A stretch of 64,000 nucleotides of DNA, from the NCBI RefSeq assembly GCF_008329585.1, contig NZ_NPKP01000001.1, forward strand, positions 992,001-1,056,000. The letters run 5' to 3'. Origin of the DNA: Mycolicibacterium sp. P9-22 (GTDB lineage Bacteria > Actinomycetota > Actinomycetes > Mycobacteriales > Mycobacteriaceae). Position numbers and translations under genes: made by a program. The notes beneath the pieces are model-generated. The model did not search any database. It was not told the DNA's origin and saw nothing but the letters and a program-made list of their open reading frames with translations. This document shows, piece after piece, positions 53,327 through 61,617 of this stretch (position 1 is the stretch's first letter; each line of letters starts with the position of its first letter).

Positions 53327-53862
53327 GCGCCCCGGACCGGGAACAGCCCGAAGTCCCGGCGCGGCCTGCCGACGAGCGCAGCGTCGACTACGCGCAGTAC
53401 GTCGTCGTCGCCGTGCTGGCGCTCGTCGGGGGATTCCTCGTCTACAGTGCGGTGGCGCTCCCTCCGGGGTTCGCCAAGGTGGACCCGCTGGGGCCCAAGT
53501 TCTTTCCGATGGTCATCGGTATCGCTGCCCTCGTGCTTGCGCTGATTCTCGCCATCGCGATCCCGCGCGGATCGCAGGGTGAGGCCGATGCCGGCGAGGA
53601 CATCGATCCCGACGCCCCGAGCGACTGGCGCACGGTGGGACTGCTGGTGGCGCTGTTCGTCGCAATGATCCTGCTGGTGAATCCGCTCGGGTGGGTCATC
53701 ATGGGCACGTTGTTCTTCGCCGGAGCCGCAACGGTTCTGGGCAGCAGTCACTATGTGCGTAATTTCGTGATCGGCCTGGTCCTCGCACTGGCCAGTTTCT
53801 ACGCCTTCTACTCCGGGCTCGGAATCCCGCTGCCCGCAGGCATCTTGGACGGGATTCTGTAG
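53323..53862 (+). CDS. tctB: Tripartite tricarboxylate transporter small membrane subunit TctB
   Basis: A 179-aa four-helix membrane protein. After a charged cytoplasmic N-terminus, helices lie near 23-42, 61-80, 107-135 and 150-165. The motif DPLGPKFFPMVIG near 50-62 is the TctB signature, and GLGIPLPAGIL near the end is typical. The start GTG 53323 overlaps the tctC stop by four bases, as expected for stoichiometric co-translation; a longer frame upstream runs inside tctC. tctA begins immediately after its stop. Confidence 0.93.
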   Translation: MSAPDREQPEVPARPADERSVDYAQYVVVAVLALVGGFLVYSAVALPPGFAKVDPLGPKFFPMVIGIAALVLALILAIAIPRGSQGEADAGEDIDPDAPSDWRTVGLLVALFVAMILLVNPLGWVIMGTLFFAGAATVLGSSHYVRNFVIGLVLALASFYAFYSGLGIPLPAGILDGIL

Positions 53863-55404
53863 ATGAACAACTTCGACTGGCTCATGCAGGGCTTTGCGGA
53901 GGCAGCCACTCCGATGAACCTGCTGTACGCGGTGATCGGTGTGTTGCTGGGTACCGCGGTCGGCGTACTGCCGGGCATCGGTCCGGCGATGACGGTGGCA
54001 CTGCTGCTGCCGATCACCTACAACGTCAGCCCCAGCGCGGCCTTCATCATGTTCGCGGGCATTTTCTACGGCGGCATGTACGGCGGGTCGACGACATCGA
54101 TCCTGCTGAACACGCCCGGTGAGTCGTCCTCGGTGATCACCGCCATCGAGGGCAACAAGATGGCAAAGGCGGGTCGCGCCGCCCAAGCGCTGGCAACGGC
54201 CGCGATCGGTTCCTTCGTCGCGGGCACCATCGGCACTGCGCTCCTGGCCGCCTTCGCCCCGGCGATCTCGCGGTTCGCCGTATCGCTCGGTGCTCCTTCG
54301 TATCTCGCCATCATGCTGTTCGCGCTGGTCGCGGTGACGGCGGTGCTGGGCTCGTCGAAACTGCGCGGCGCGATCTCGCTGGTGCTGGGTTTGGCGATCG
54401 GCATCGTCGGTATCGACTTCCTCACCGGCCAGCCGCGCGCCACGTTCGGCATCCCGCAGCTGTCCGACGGTATCGACATCGTGGTGATCGCCGTGGCCAT
54501 CTTCGCGTTGGGTGAGGCGCTCTGGGTGGCCGCGCACCTTCGCCGCAAGCCGGCCGATGTGATTCCCGTCGGCAGGCCCTGGATGGCCCGCGACGACTGG
54601 AAGCGCTCCTGGAAACCGTGGTTGCGCGGCACCGCTTACGGCTTCCCGTTCGGTGCGCTGCCTGCTGGTGGCGCGGAACTGCCCACGTTCCTGAGCTATA
54701 TCACCGAGAAGAAGCTGAGCAAGCATCCGGAGGAGTTCGGCAAGGGCGCCATCGAGGGTGTTGCCGGGCCGGAGGCAGCCAACAACGCCTCGGCCGCAGG
54801 CACATTGGTGCCGATGTTGTCGCTCGGTCTGCCGACCAACGCCACCGCCGCGGTGATGCTGACCGCATTCGTGTCCTACGGAATCCAGCCCGGCCCCACC
54901 CTTTTCGACAAGGAACCACTGCTGATCTGGACGCTGATCGCGAGCCTGTTCATCGGCAACCTGCTGCTGCTCCTGCTGAACCTGCCGTTGGCTCCGCTGT
55001 GGGCAAAGCTGCTCCGAACGCCGCGGCCGTATCTGTACGCGGGCATCCTCTTCTTCGCCGTGCTCGGTGCCTTCGCGGTGAATATCCAGCCGCTGGACCT
55101 GGCGTTGCTGCTGATCTTCGGGCTGCTCGGCTTGATGATGCGGCGCTTCGGACTTCCGGTGCTCCCGCTGATCATCGGTGTCATCCTCGGTCCGCGCATC
55201 GAACGGCAACTGCGCCAGAGCCTGCAGCTGGGTGGTGGTGAGTGGGCCAGCCTGTTCACCGAGCCGGTCGCGATCGTCACCTATGTGTTGATGGCGTTGC
55301 TGCTGCTCGCCCCGCTGGTGCTGCGACTGTTCAACCGCAGCGAGGAGACCTTGTTGATCGTCGAAGACGACAAGGACCAGAAGGAAAAGGCTGCGCATTC
55401 ATGA
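53863..55404 (+). CDS. tctA: Tripartite tricarboxylate transporter large membrane subunit TctA
   Basis: Main permease (513 aa, about 11-12 helices) of the TTT family, driving secondary uptake of citrate or a similar acid with TctB and TctC. Family motifs: [20 protein letters not shown] near 40-58, [22 protein letters not shown] near 66-88, and the second half repeat [26 protein letters not shown] near 303-328. ATG directly abuts the tctB stop. Its own stop overlaps a tiny reading frame that leads into the stress-protein gene. Confidence 0.95.
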   Translation: MNNFDWLMQGFAEAATPMNLLYAVIGVLLGTAVGVLPGIGPAMTVALLLPITYNVSPSAAFIMFAGIFYGGMYGGSTTSILLNTPGESSSVITAIEGNKMAKAGRAAQALATAAIGSFVAGTIGTALLAAFAPAISRFAVSLGAPSYLAIMLFALVAVTAVLGSSKLRGAISLVLGLAIGIVGIDFLTGQPRATFGIPQLSDGIDIVVIAVAIFALGEALWVAAHLRRKPADVIPVGRPWMARDDWKRSWKPWLRGTAYGFPFGALPAGGAELPTFLSYITEKKLSKHPEEFGKGAIEGVAGPEAANNASAAGTLVPMLSLGLPTNATAAVMLTAFVSYGIQPGPTLFDKEPLLIWTLIASLFIGNLLLLLLNLPLAPLWAKLLRTPRPYLYAGILFFAVLGAFAVNIQPLDLALLLIFGLLGLMMRRFGLPVLPLIIGVILGPRIERQLRQSLQLGGGEWASLFTEPVAIVTYVLMALLLLAPLVLRLFNRSEETLLIVEDDKDQKEKAAHS

Positions 55405-55436
55405 CCGACGAGCGCTTGCGCGAGGAGAATCAATGA
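55401..55436 (+). CDS. Possible 11-residue linker ORF between tctA and the Usp gene
   Basis: An ATG at 55401 overlaps the tctA stop as ATGA; after 11 codons ([11 protein letters not shown]) the TGA overlaps the next gene's ATG, again as ATGA. The frame contains the GAGGAG ribosome-binding site of the stress-protein gene. It may serve only to couple translation; no evidence shows that the peptide itself has a function. Confidence 0.35.
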   Translation: MTDERLREENQ

Positions 55437-55825
55437 TCGTCATCGGATACACAGCCGACCAGTTCGGTCATGCGGCGCTCGAACATGGGATCGCCGAAGC
55501 CAAGCTTCGGAACACCAGCCTGCTGGTCATCAACTCGACATCGGGTGAGTCCTATGTGGATTCGCGGTTCGCCAGCGGGGCGCAGATGCAGGACGTCGAG
55601 ACCCGGTTGGCCGAGTGTGGGGTGCCGTACGAGCTCGCCCAGCCGGTCGGTGTCGATGCCGTCGAGGAACTGTTGACCACGATGGACCGCCCGGAGGCCG
55701 AATTGTTGGTCGTCGGTATCCGGCACCGTAGTCCGGTCGGTAAGCTGCTGCTCGGCAGTGTCGCCCAGAAGCTGATCCTGGAATGCCCGAAACCGGTACT
55801 GGCGGTGAAGCCCTCCGAGTTCTGA
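55433..55825 (+). CDS. Universal stress protein (UspA family)
   Basis: A 130-aa single-domain Usp. It starts [20 protein letters not shown] (the usual Asp of the ATP loop is Tyr-Thr-Ala-Asp shifted), and the C-terminal nucleotide motif is VGIRHRSPVGKLLLGSVAQ (GxR, then G-x9-GS form), followed by CPKPVLAVKP. ATP binding is likely. It follows tctCBA through the linker ORF and is probably last in the operon; Usp genes near transporters are common, but a specific role is unknown. GAGGAG lies five bases before the ATG. Confidence 0.9.
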   Translation: MIVIGYTADQFGHAALEHGIAEAKLRNTSLLVINSTSGESYVDSRFASGAQMQDVETRLAECGVPYELAQPVGVDAVEELLTTMDRPEAELLVVGIRHRSPVGKLLLGSVAQKLILECPKPVLAVKPSEF

Positions 55826-55826
55826 T

Positions 55827-57464
55827 TCAGCCGTCCTGATCTTCGGGGTCTTCTCTGGGTGGGAGGAGTTCTTCGGGGTGGAAGTGGTGGTTGAGGGTGT
55901 CCCCGCCGGTGTCCATCAGTGGTGGTGGATGCCAGTGCACGCGGCCGGTGGTGGGGTCGATGGTGTTGGTCCAGCCCAGTTCGGCGAGCCGGTTGTCGGG
56001 CCCGCACCCGAGTGCGAGGTCGGGGGCGTCGGTGCGCCCGTGATTGTTCCAGCTGGGGTTGGCGTGATGGGCCTGGCAGCGGCACGCTCCTTGGGTGCAG
56101 CCGGGTCGGGTGCAGCCGCGATCCCGGTTGTACAGCACCAGCCGTTGGGCCTTGCTGGCCAGGCGTTTCGAACGCCCCAGGTAGAGCGGTTCGGCGGTGT
56201 GGTGGCGATACACGATCAGATAATGATGGGCGTGCTCGGCCAGGCGGAGCAGATCGCGCATCGGCATGCGGGTCCCGGAGCCGGTGACCGCGATCCCCGC
56301 ACCGGCCTCCAGTTCGCCCAGGGTGGTGGACACGACGAGGGTGACCGGTAGCCCGTTGTGTTGGCCGAGGCGTTTGGACATCAGGGTGTCGCGCAGCACT
56401 GCTTTGATGGCGTCGTGGTTGCGTTGAGCTTGGGTGCGGTGATCACCGCACGGGGGTTCGAGGTCGCGTGTGATCGGTGGCGGGAGGGTGTCGGCGAGGT
56501 CGGCGAGCTCGGCGAAGTCGCGGGGGAACGGACGCTCCTGGGCAGCAGGCTCGGGCTCGGCCGGTTCGGCTTCGCCCGCTGACTCCGGTACGGGCTCTGC
56601 CGCCGGATCCGCGGAGCCGGCGGCCTCGGCGGGCTCGGCGGGGTCGGGGTGTTCTGCGGGCGTGGACTCCGCTGACTCCGGTTCTGCCGCAGGCTCGTCG
56701 TCGAGCGGGTTGGGCACCGGGTTGTGCTGCGGCTCGGCATCGTCGGGGTTGTTGATCCCCGGGCGCGCCCACACATCCAGAATGGTCTGCAGGTAGGCGG
56801 CGAATTCGGAATCCACATGCCCGGAGACCTTCGAGAGCCCATCCACATCGGGCTTACCGATTGTCAACCCGACCTTGTGGCGGGCCAGGTCCGGGCCGTC
56901 ACCGTTCTGGTTGAGCACGTACACCATCTGCTCGGCGAGCTCGGCCAGCGTTTCGGGGGTGTTGGCTTCGGCGACCGCGACCAGGGTGGCCTCCATCTGG
57001 GCCCGCTCACCGGTATCGAGATAACGCGAGGCCTGCTTCAACGCCGAGCGGATGATCCTGATGTGCCCGGTATTGATCGCCCCGGCCGCCAACGCTGCCG
57101 CGCATCCCGCCAGCACCGGCTCCAAGACTTCACCGTTGAGGGCGTGGCGGGGCCCGAGGTCACGAGCCTCGGCGATACGGCGGCTGGCTTCGGTGGTGCT
57201 GATGCGGTCCCGGGTGGCCAGCACGTCCTTCCAGGTTTTCCCGCCGATCTCGTGCGGGGTGGCCCGGTCCATCAGCGCGGCCAGGATCCGGTGATCGACC
57301 GCGGCATCGGCGCGGGCGTACTGCTCACGCTCAGAGACCAAACCCAGCAGTTCGGCGGTGTCGAAGACGGTGAAATCGGCATCCAGCAGGGCTTTGACCG
57401 ATGCGGCGCGGTCGGAGAGGGCGTGTTGTACCGCCTCCCGACCGCCGACCGCATCGCTACTCAT
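55827..57464 (-). CDS. DUF222/HNH endonuclease-domain protein (13E12 repeat family)
   Basis: A 545-aa member of the mycobacterial 13E12/DUF222 group. The N-terminal DUF222 helical domain (about 8-250) is followed by a Glu/Pro/Ala-rich linker (about 255-325). A second DUF222 part then leads to the HNH motif region with CTRPGC and CRCQAHHANPSWNNHGRTD (about 455-490). HNH genes of this type are multicopy and several are SOS-induced in M. tuberculosis. The ATG at 57464 is placed by a -10 TAATGT (57472-57477) seven bases upstream and an SOS box. The last base of the preceding convergent gene is one base away. Confidence 0.9.
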   Translation of the reverse strand: MSSDAVGGREAVQHALSDRAASVKALLDADFTVFDTAELLGLVSEREQYARADAAVDHRILAALMDRATPHEIGGKTWKDVLATRDRISTTEASRRIAEARDLGPRHALNGEVLEPVLAGCAAALAAGAINTGHIRIIRSALKQASRYLDTGERAQMEATLVAVAEANTPETLAELAEQMVYVLNQNGDGPDLARHKVGLTIGKPDVDGLSKVSGHVDSEFAAYLQTILDVWARPGINNPDDAEPQHNPVPNPLDDEPAAEPESAESTPAEHPDPAEPAEAAGSADPAAEPVPESAGEAEPAEPEPAAQERPFPRDFAELADLADTLPPPITRDLEPPCGDHRTQAQRNHDAIKAVLRDTLMSKRLGQHNGLPVTLVVSTTLGELEAGAGIAVTGSGTRMPMRDLLRLAEHAHHYLIVYRHHTAEPLYLGRSKRLASKAQRLVLYNRDRGCTRPGCTQGACRCQAHHANPSWNNHGRTDAPDLALGCGPDNRLAELGWTNTIDPTTGRVHWHPPPLMDTGGDTLNHHFHPEELLPPREDPEDQDG

Positions 57465-57467
57465 GAC

Positions 57468-57483
57468 TAGAACATTAGTTCGA
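57468..57483. promoter_or_regulatory. LexA (SOS) box over the promoter of the DUF222/HNH gene
   Basis: TAGAAC-ATTA-GTTCGA on the plus strand; the mycobacterial SOS consensus is TCGAAC-N4-GTTCGA, so 11 of 12 fixed bases match. It covers the -10 TAATGT of the minus-strand gene and lies 4-19 bases before its ATG, the position expected for repression by LexA. Confidence 0.8.
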
Positions 57484-57504
57484 ATCACCGACAGAAAACG
57501 CGAG

Positions 57505-57603
57505 TTTGGGACTCACGTGCCAGATGAGGCCAAAGATTTTTCTGGGACTCAACTGTCGCTCGAAAGTCGCTGACAGGTAGGCGGTTTGGAGTCCAACGTG
57601 CAG
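57505..57603 (+). repeat. Three imperfect copies of a 16-19 base motif
   Basis: Related units TTTGGGACTCACGTGC (57505-57520), TCTGGGACTCAACTGTC (57541-57557) and TTTGGAGTCCAACGTGCAG (57585-57603) lie in the gap between the HNH gene and the next gene. The third contains the perfect palindrome TTGGAGTCCAA. Their role is unknown; protein-binding sites are one possibility. Confidence 0.45.
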
Positions 57604-57631
57604 TCGCGGCAACGGCGATTCCGGTGGGAGC

Positions 57632-57644
57632 TAGGGTCGGTCCA
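57632..57644 (+). promoter_or_regulatory. Candidate leaderless promoter
   Basis: TAGGGT (57632-57637), six bases, then ATG 57644. No ribosome-binding site is needed or seen. Confidence 0.45.
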
Positions 57645-58402
57645 TGGGCAATACGGATCTGGTCGAAGCCACCGCCGCCGCGGGAACGGCCATCGAGCAA
57701 GCGGTAGCGGTCTTCATGCTGCACCCACAGACATACGCCGAGAGCGTCGCCGCCGGCTATCAGAACCCGCTGGCCGGATATGTGGCCGGCCGCGGCGGTG
57801 TGCTCGGTGAGGTCACCGGTGCGATCGTCAGCGCGGTGTTCGCCGTCTTCGAACCCACCGGCCTGTCGGCCATGTGGGACGAAGGTGTCGCCGTCCGCGG
57901 CGCCGCCGGCGCTGCCGAGGTGTACTGGAATCAGGCCGCCGAGTTCGGCCGCAAGTATCTTTCCGGCGCGGACGGCCTGGACCGCATCGCGACACTGGGG
58001 GAGAGGCTCATTGCGGTGGCGCCGATCGCGGCATCGCCATTGTTCGCGGGCTGGCGGGCCATGCCGCTGGCCGAGGATGCGCCTGCCCGGGCATTGCAGG
58101 TGATGTTCGTGTTGCGGGAGCTCCGTGCCGGACTACATTTCAATGCGCTCAGTCTCTCCGGCGTCACTCCCATCGAGGCGCACATGCTCAACAAGGGACC
58201 GCGATATGCGGCCATGTTCGGCTGGCCCAAGCCATTCGCCGACGGCGCGGACAAGAAGGAAATCTACGAGGAGATCGAGCAGACCACCGACCGCCGAATG
58301 GCCGAACTCGTCGGTGCCGCACTGGATGCGGAAGAGGCCGCGGAGCTGGCAGGGCTTTGCACCGCGGCTCTGGCCGCACTGAAGTCCAATGTTCCCTCCT
58401 GA
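57644..58402 (+). CDS. Conserved helical protein, possibly SCO6745/EvbL-like
   Basis: A 252-aa soluble, mostly alpha-helical protein I cannot place firmly. Notable segments are VFMLHPQTYAESVAAGYQNP (about 23-42), AGYVAGRGGVLGEVTGAIV (about 44-62) and FVLRELRAGLHFNAL near 160, with a C-terminal helix pair. These resemble the SCO6745 family as I remember it, a group without known enzymatic role. The ATG at 57644 is supported by the -10 box directly upstream. Convergent with the LysR gene, five bases apart. Confidence 0.82.
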   Translation: MGNTDLVEATAAAGTAIEQAVAVFMLHPQTYAESVAAGYQNPLAGYVAGRGGVLGEVTGAIVSAVFAVFEPTGLSAMWDEGVAVRGAAGAAEVYWNQAAEFGRKYLSGADGLDRIATLGERLIAVAPIAASPLFAGWRAMPLAEDAPARALQVMFVLRELRAGLHFNALSLSGVTPIEAHMLNKGPRYAAMFGWPKPFADGADKKEIYEEIEQTTDRRMAELVGAALDAEEAAELAGLCTAALAALKSNVPS

Positions 58403-58407
58403 TCGGC

Positions 58408-59289
58408 TCAGAAGTGCTCGCGGATGAACGCGAGCAATCGCCGGCTCGGCGGTGTGACAGCCGTCGATGCCCACGCCAGTGCGATCTCGCGCTGATAGGT
58501 GTTGGGGGTCAGCGCGATCTCCACGGTGTCGGGTGCGCTGCGTTCGTCATGGGGGAGGAGTGCTATGCCCAGACCGCGACCGATCAACTCGTGCATGGTG
58601 GCGAACTCGGTGATCTCGACGGCGATCTGTGGGGTGAAGCCCGCCGCGGCACACCAGGTCTCGGTCAATTGACGCAGGTTGTAGCTCACCGGGTTCGCGA
58701 TGAAGGGTTCGTCGCGCAGTTCGTTGAGGCGCAACCGCTTACGTCCGGCGAGACGGTGTTGCGCCGGTAACACCGCGAGGATCGGCTGCGCCCCGATGAC
58801 GGTGTGGCGCACCTCGTCCGTCGCCGGGATCATCACCGCGACGTCCAGCTCGCCCGACTTCAGGTCTGTCTTCAGCTGCGACCCGTGGGCCTGTTTGATC
58901 TGTAGCCGGATGCCGGGCGTACGACGGTGGAACTCCGCGATCAGGGTCGGCAGCCGCCCCGAGCCCATGGTCAGCGGGAATCCGAGCCGCACCGTGCCGT
59001 GATGCGCATCCGCCTCCCCGGCAATGGCCTCCACCGCGGCTTCCAGGGCATGTAGCGGATCTCGGGCCCGGTCAGCGAGCCGGACGGCGGTTGGGGTCAG
59101 CCGCACGGTGCGCCCGTACTGGATGACCAGGCGCAGCCCGAGTGTCTTCTCCAGGGCGTGTATCCGCCTGCTCATCGATGACTGCGGGATGCCGAGACTG
59201 TCGGCAGCCCGGGTCATGTGCCCGTCGTGCGCCGCCAACTCGTCCAGTGCGCGCAGTTGTGGTGCCAGGTCGCCCATCCAACGATCCAT
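58408..59289 (-). CDS. LysR-family transcriptional regulator
   Basis: A 293-aa LTTR. The winged helix near the N-terminus includes MTRAADSLGIPQSSMSRRIH and ALEKTLGLRLVIQYGRTVRLT (about 25-65); the C-terminal effector domain (about 85-293) has the periplasmic-binding-like fold with GTVRLGFPLTMGSGRLPTLI and ELDVAVMIPAT. It is divergent from mqo across 64 bases, so it probably controls that gene and itself; a malate-like effector is inferred from context. ATG 59289 is supported by the TATGAT at 59296-59301. Confidence 0.92.
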   Translation of the reverse strand: MDRWMGDLAPQLRALDELAAHDGHMTRAADSLGIPQSSMSRRIHALEKTLGLRLVIQYGRTVRLTPTAVRLADRARDPLHALEAAVEAIAGEADAHHGTVRLGFPLTMGSGRLPTLIAEFHRRTPGIRLQIKQAHGSQLKTDLKSGELDVAVMIPATDEVRHTVIGAQPILAVLPAQHRLAGRKRLRLNELRDEPFIANPVSYNLRQLTETWCAAAGFTPQIAVEITEFATMHELIGRGLGIALLPHDERSAPDTVEIALTPNTYQREIALAWASTAVTPPSRRLLAFIREHF

Positions 59290-59295
59290 ATCCGG

Positions 59296-59301
59296 ATCAT
59301 A
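59296..59301 (-). promoter_or_regulatory. Candidate leaderless -10 of the LysR gene
   Basis: On the minus strand TATGAT (59296-59301) is followed by six bases and the ATG at 59289. The 64-base divergent gap to mqo is where a LysR operator would be expected; no clear palindrome stands out. Confidence 0.45.
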
Positions 59302-59353
59302 ATTGCCCAAACATTCATTGGACGGATCAAATTCGCGGGTTCATCGTGGACCC

Positions 59354-60709
59354 ATGACCGACCGACAATCAGCCGATATCGTCCTCATCGGTGGCGGCAT
59401 CATGTCCGCCACCCTGGGCGCCATGCTGGCGGAACTGGCCCCCGAACGGCGGATCGTCATCATCGAACGCGCCGCCGGCGTGGCCACCGAGAGCAGCCAG
59501 GCTTGGAACAACGCAGGCACCGGGCATTCCGGCTTCTGCGAGCTCAACTACATGCCCGACCCATCCGATGGAACCGCGGCCACGGCGATCGCCGAACAAT
59601 TCCAACTGTCCCGACGGTGGTGGGACCGGTTGGCGGAGCGGGGCCTGCTTGATCAGAGCACCTTCCTGCACACCGCGCCGCACATGGACGTGGTGTTCGG
59701 CGACCGCGATATCGCGTACCTGCGCCGGCGAATCGAGACGCTGCGCGGCGATCCGTTGTTCGCTCGCCTGGAGTACAGCGAGGACCCGGCCACCATCGCG
59801 CAATGGGCTCCGCTGGTGATGGAGGGCCGCGCCCCGGATGAGGGGGTCGCTGCGACCCGGCATCCCGGCGGCACGGATGTCGACTTCGGTGCGCTGACAA
59901 CCGCTCTGGTGCGGATCATCACCGACCGGGGTGGCCGGCTGCTACTCGGCCACGAGGTGCGCACGCTGGCGCGCGAGGCCGACGGATCCTGGCGGGTCGC
60001 CGGCCGGAATGCCGAGGGCGGCTTCGACTTACGTGCCCCTGTGGTATTCATCGGGGCCGGTGGGAACGCCCTGCGGCTGCTACAGCGCGCCAAGATCCCG
60101 GAGGTTCGCGGCTACGGTGTGCTGCCGGTGGGTGCGGCGTTCCTGCGCTGTTCGGACCCGCAGGTCGTCGCCCGGCACGACGCCAAGGTGTACGGACAGG
60201 CACCCATCGGTGCGCCACCGATGTCGGTGCCGCACCTGGACAAGCGGATCGTCGACGGCACCGGACATTTGATGTTCGGCCCGTACGCCACCTTCAGCAC
60301 CAAACTGCTCAAGCACGGGCGCCTCACCGACTTCTTCACCACGCTGCGCTGGCACAACGTGCCCGTGCTCGCGACCGCGATGTGGGCCAATCTGGCGCTG
60401 GTGCGCTACCTGATCGGCCAGCTGCTGGCCGGCCGCCGGCAGAAACACGCGTACCTGGCCCGGTACTACCCGGAGGCGGATCCCGCCCAGTGGGAGCTGA
60501 TCACCGCGGGGCAGCGCGCCCAACTGGTCTCGCCGGATGACCGCCGCCGGGGGGTGCTGCGTTCGGGCACCGAGCTGGTGGTGTCGGCGGACGGCACGAT
60601 CGCCGGTCTGCTGGGTGCCTCGCCGGGAGCGTCGACGGCGGTGCCGATCATGATCGATCTGCTGCAGCGCTGGGGTCACCGCGTGGACATCGACCTTCTG
60701 GCATCCTGA
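59354..60709 (+). CDS. mqo: Malate:quinone oxidoreductase (Mqo family)
   Basis: Peripheral FAD enzyme oxidising malate to oxaloacetate and reducing the quinone pool. FAD loop DIVLIGGGIMSATLGAML near the N-terminus; the Mqo hallmark SSQAWNNAGTGHSGFCELNY; HPGGTDVDFGALTTAL; GAGGNALRLLQ; and the C-terminal GASPGASTAVPIMIDLL. At 451 aa it is shorter than typical Mqo (about 490-550), with a trimmed C-terminal region, so it may be a divergent paralogue. ATG 59354 gives the dinucleotide loop at the expected distance. TctCBA lies 4 kb upstream. Confidence 0.9.
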   Translation: MTDRQSADIVLIGGGIMSATLGAMLAELAPERRIVIIERAAGVATESSQAWNNAGTGHSGFCELNYMPDPSDGTAATAIAEQFQLSRRWWDRLAERGLLDQSTFLHTAPHMDVVFGDRDIAYLRRRIETLRGDPLFARLEYSEDPATIAQWAPLVMEGRAPDEGVAATRHPGGTDVDFGALTTALVRIITDRGGRLLLGHEVRTLAREADGSWRVAGRNAEGGFDLRAPVVFIGAGGNALRLLQRAKIPEVRGYGVLPVGAAFLRCSDPQVVARHDAKVYGQAPIGAPPMSVPHLDKRIVDGTGHLMFGPYATFSTKLLKHGRLTDFFTTLRWHNVPVLATAMWANLALVRYLIGQLLAGRRQKHAYLARYYPEADPAQWELITAGQRAQLVSPDDRRRGVLRSGTELVVSADGTIAGLLGASPGASTAVPIMIDLLQRWGHRVDIDLLAS

Positions 60710-60713
60710 GGTC

Positions 60714-61130
60714 ATGACCGATCCGCAGTCGTACGGGGGCGACCCGGGCAACTTCCCTCCGCCGGGCTACCAACCGCCGCCCGGCGGTGCCGGTTTCCCG
60801 CCATCCGGTCACCCCGGTTACCCGCCGCCTGCACCTCCGGGCGCCTATTTCGACCCGATGGCGCCGTACGGACGCCATCCCATGACCGGGGAGCCCTTCT
60901 CCGAGAAGTCCAAGGTCATTGCCGGTCTGCTGCAGCTGCTGGGCCTGTTCGGCTTCGTCGGGCTCGGGCGCATCTACCTCGGCCAAACCGGCCTCGGCAT
61001 CGCCCAGCTGCTCGTCGGGTTCGTCACCTGCTTCATCGGCGCGATCATCTGGGGCCTCGTCGACGCGATCCTGATTCTCACCGACAAGGTGCGCGACCCA
61101 CAGGGCCGTCCGCTGCGCGATGGCACCTGA
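60714..61130 (+). CDS. TM2-domain membrane protein
   Basis: A 138-aa protein with a long Pro/Gly-rich cytoplasmic N-terminus (about 1-60, repeated GYPPP-like units) and a TM2 domain: two helices around SKVIAGLLQLLGLFGFVGLGRIYLG and LVGFVTCFIGAIIWGLVDAI joined by GQTGLGIAQ. TM2 proteins are common in bacteria and mostly uncharacterised. It starts four bases after mqo with GAGG just upstream, so it may share its transcript. It overlaps the next gene by 11 bases. Confidence 0.9.
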   Translation: MTDPQSYGGDPGNFPPPGYQPPPGGAGFPPSGHPGYPPPAPPGAYFDPMAPYGRHPMTGEPFSEKSKVIAGLLQLLGLFGFVGLGRIYLGQTGLGIAQLLVGFVTCFIGAIIWGLVDAILILTDKVRDPQGRPLRDGT

Positions 61131-61521
61131 GGGCGCGACCGCCCGAGCCGGGTTGATTGCCGGTGGCGTGGCGCTCACCGGTGCCCTCGCCTATATCGGT
61201 CTGGCCGACCCGCACCGGCCCGGATTCCTCTTTCCGGCCTGCCCCTTCAAGGCCCTCACCGGTCTGGACTGTCCGGCGTGCGGCGGACTGCGGATGACCC
61301 ATGATCTGCTGAACGGGGATCTGGCGGCAGCCGTGATGGACAACGTCTTCCTGCTGGTGGCATTGCCGGCATTGGCGGTGTGGCTGCTGGTGCGCCGTCG
61401 GCGCGGCCTGACGCTCATGCCGATGCCGGCCACCGTCACGGTCGTCGTGGCCGCGGCCGCGTGGACCGTGGTGCGCAACTGGCCGGGGTTTCCGCTGGTC
61501 CCCACGGTTCTGACCGGCTGA
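61120..61521 (+). CDS. DUF2752 membrane protein
   Basis: A 133-aa membrane protein with three helices. The DUF2752 signature FPACPFKALTGLDCPACGGL (about 39-58) carries three or four cysteines (CPFK... CPACGG), which could bind metal or be oxidised, then RMTHDLLNGDL and two further helices. Function unknown. Its ATG lies within the TM2 gene with an 11-base overlap, indicating translational coupling; TM2/DUF2752 pairs are frequent in actinobacteria. Confidence 0.9.
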   Translation: MAPEGATARAGLIAGGVALTGALAYIGLADPHRPGFLFPACPFKALTGLDCPACGGLRMTHDLLNGDLAAAVMDNVFLLVALPALAVWLLVRRRRGLTLMPMPATVTVVVAAAAWTVVRNWPGFPLVPTVLTG

Positions 61522-61617
61522 ATATCGCTGGGAAGTAGCACGTTCTCGCTGATACACTGCAGCTTCGGGCCGATGCAGTCCCTCCCATCATCACGGAGAC
61601 TGCGGAGGTAGATTCGC

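Noticed and set aside
53014..55398. A 794-codon open frame on the minus strand across tctCBA
   Set aside because: It is antisense to three well-supported transporter genes, rich in Arg/Gln/His repeats typical of the reverse frame of GC-rich codons, and shows no domain.
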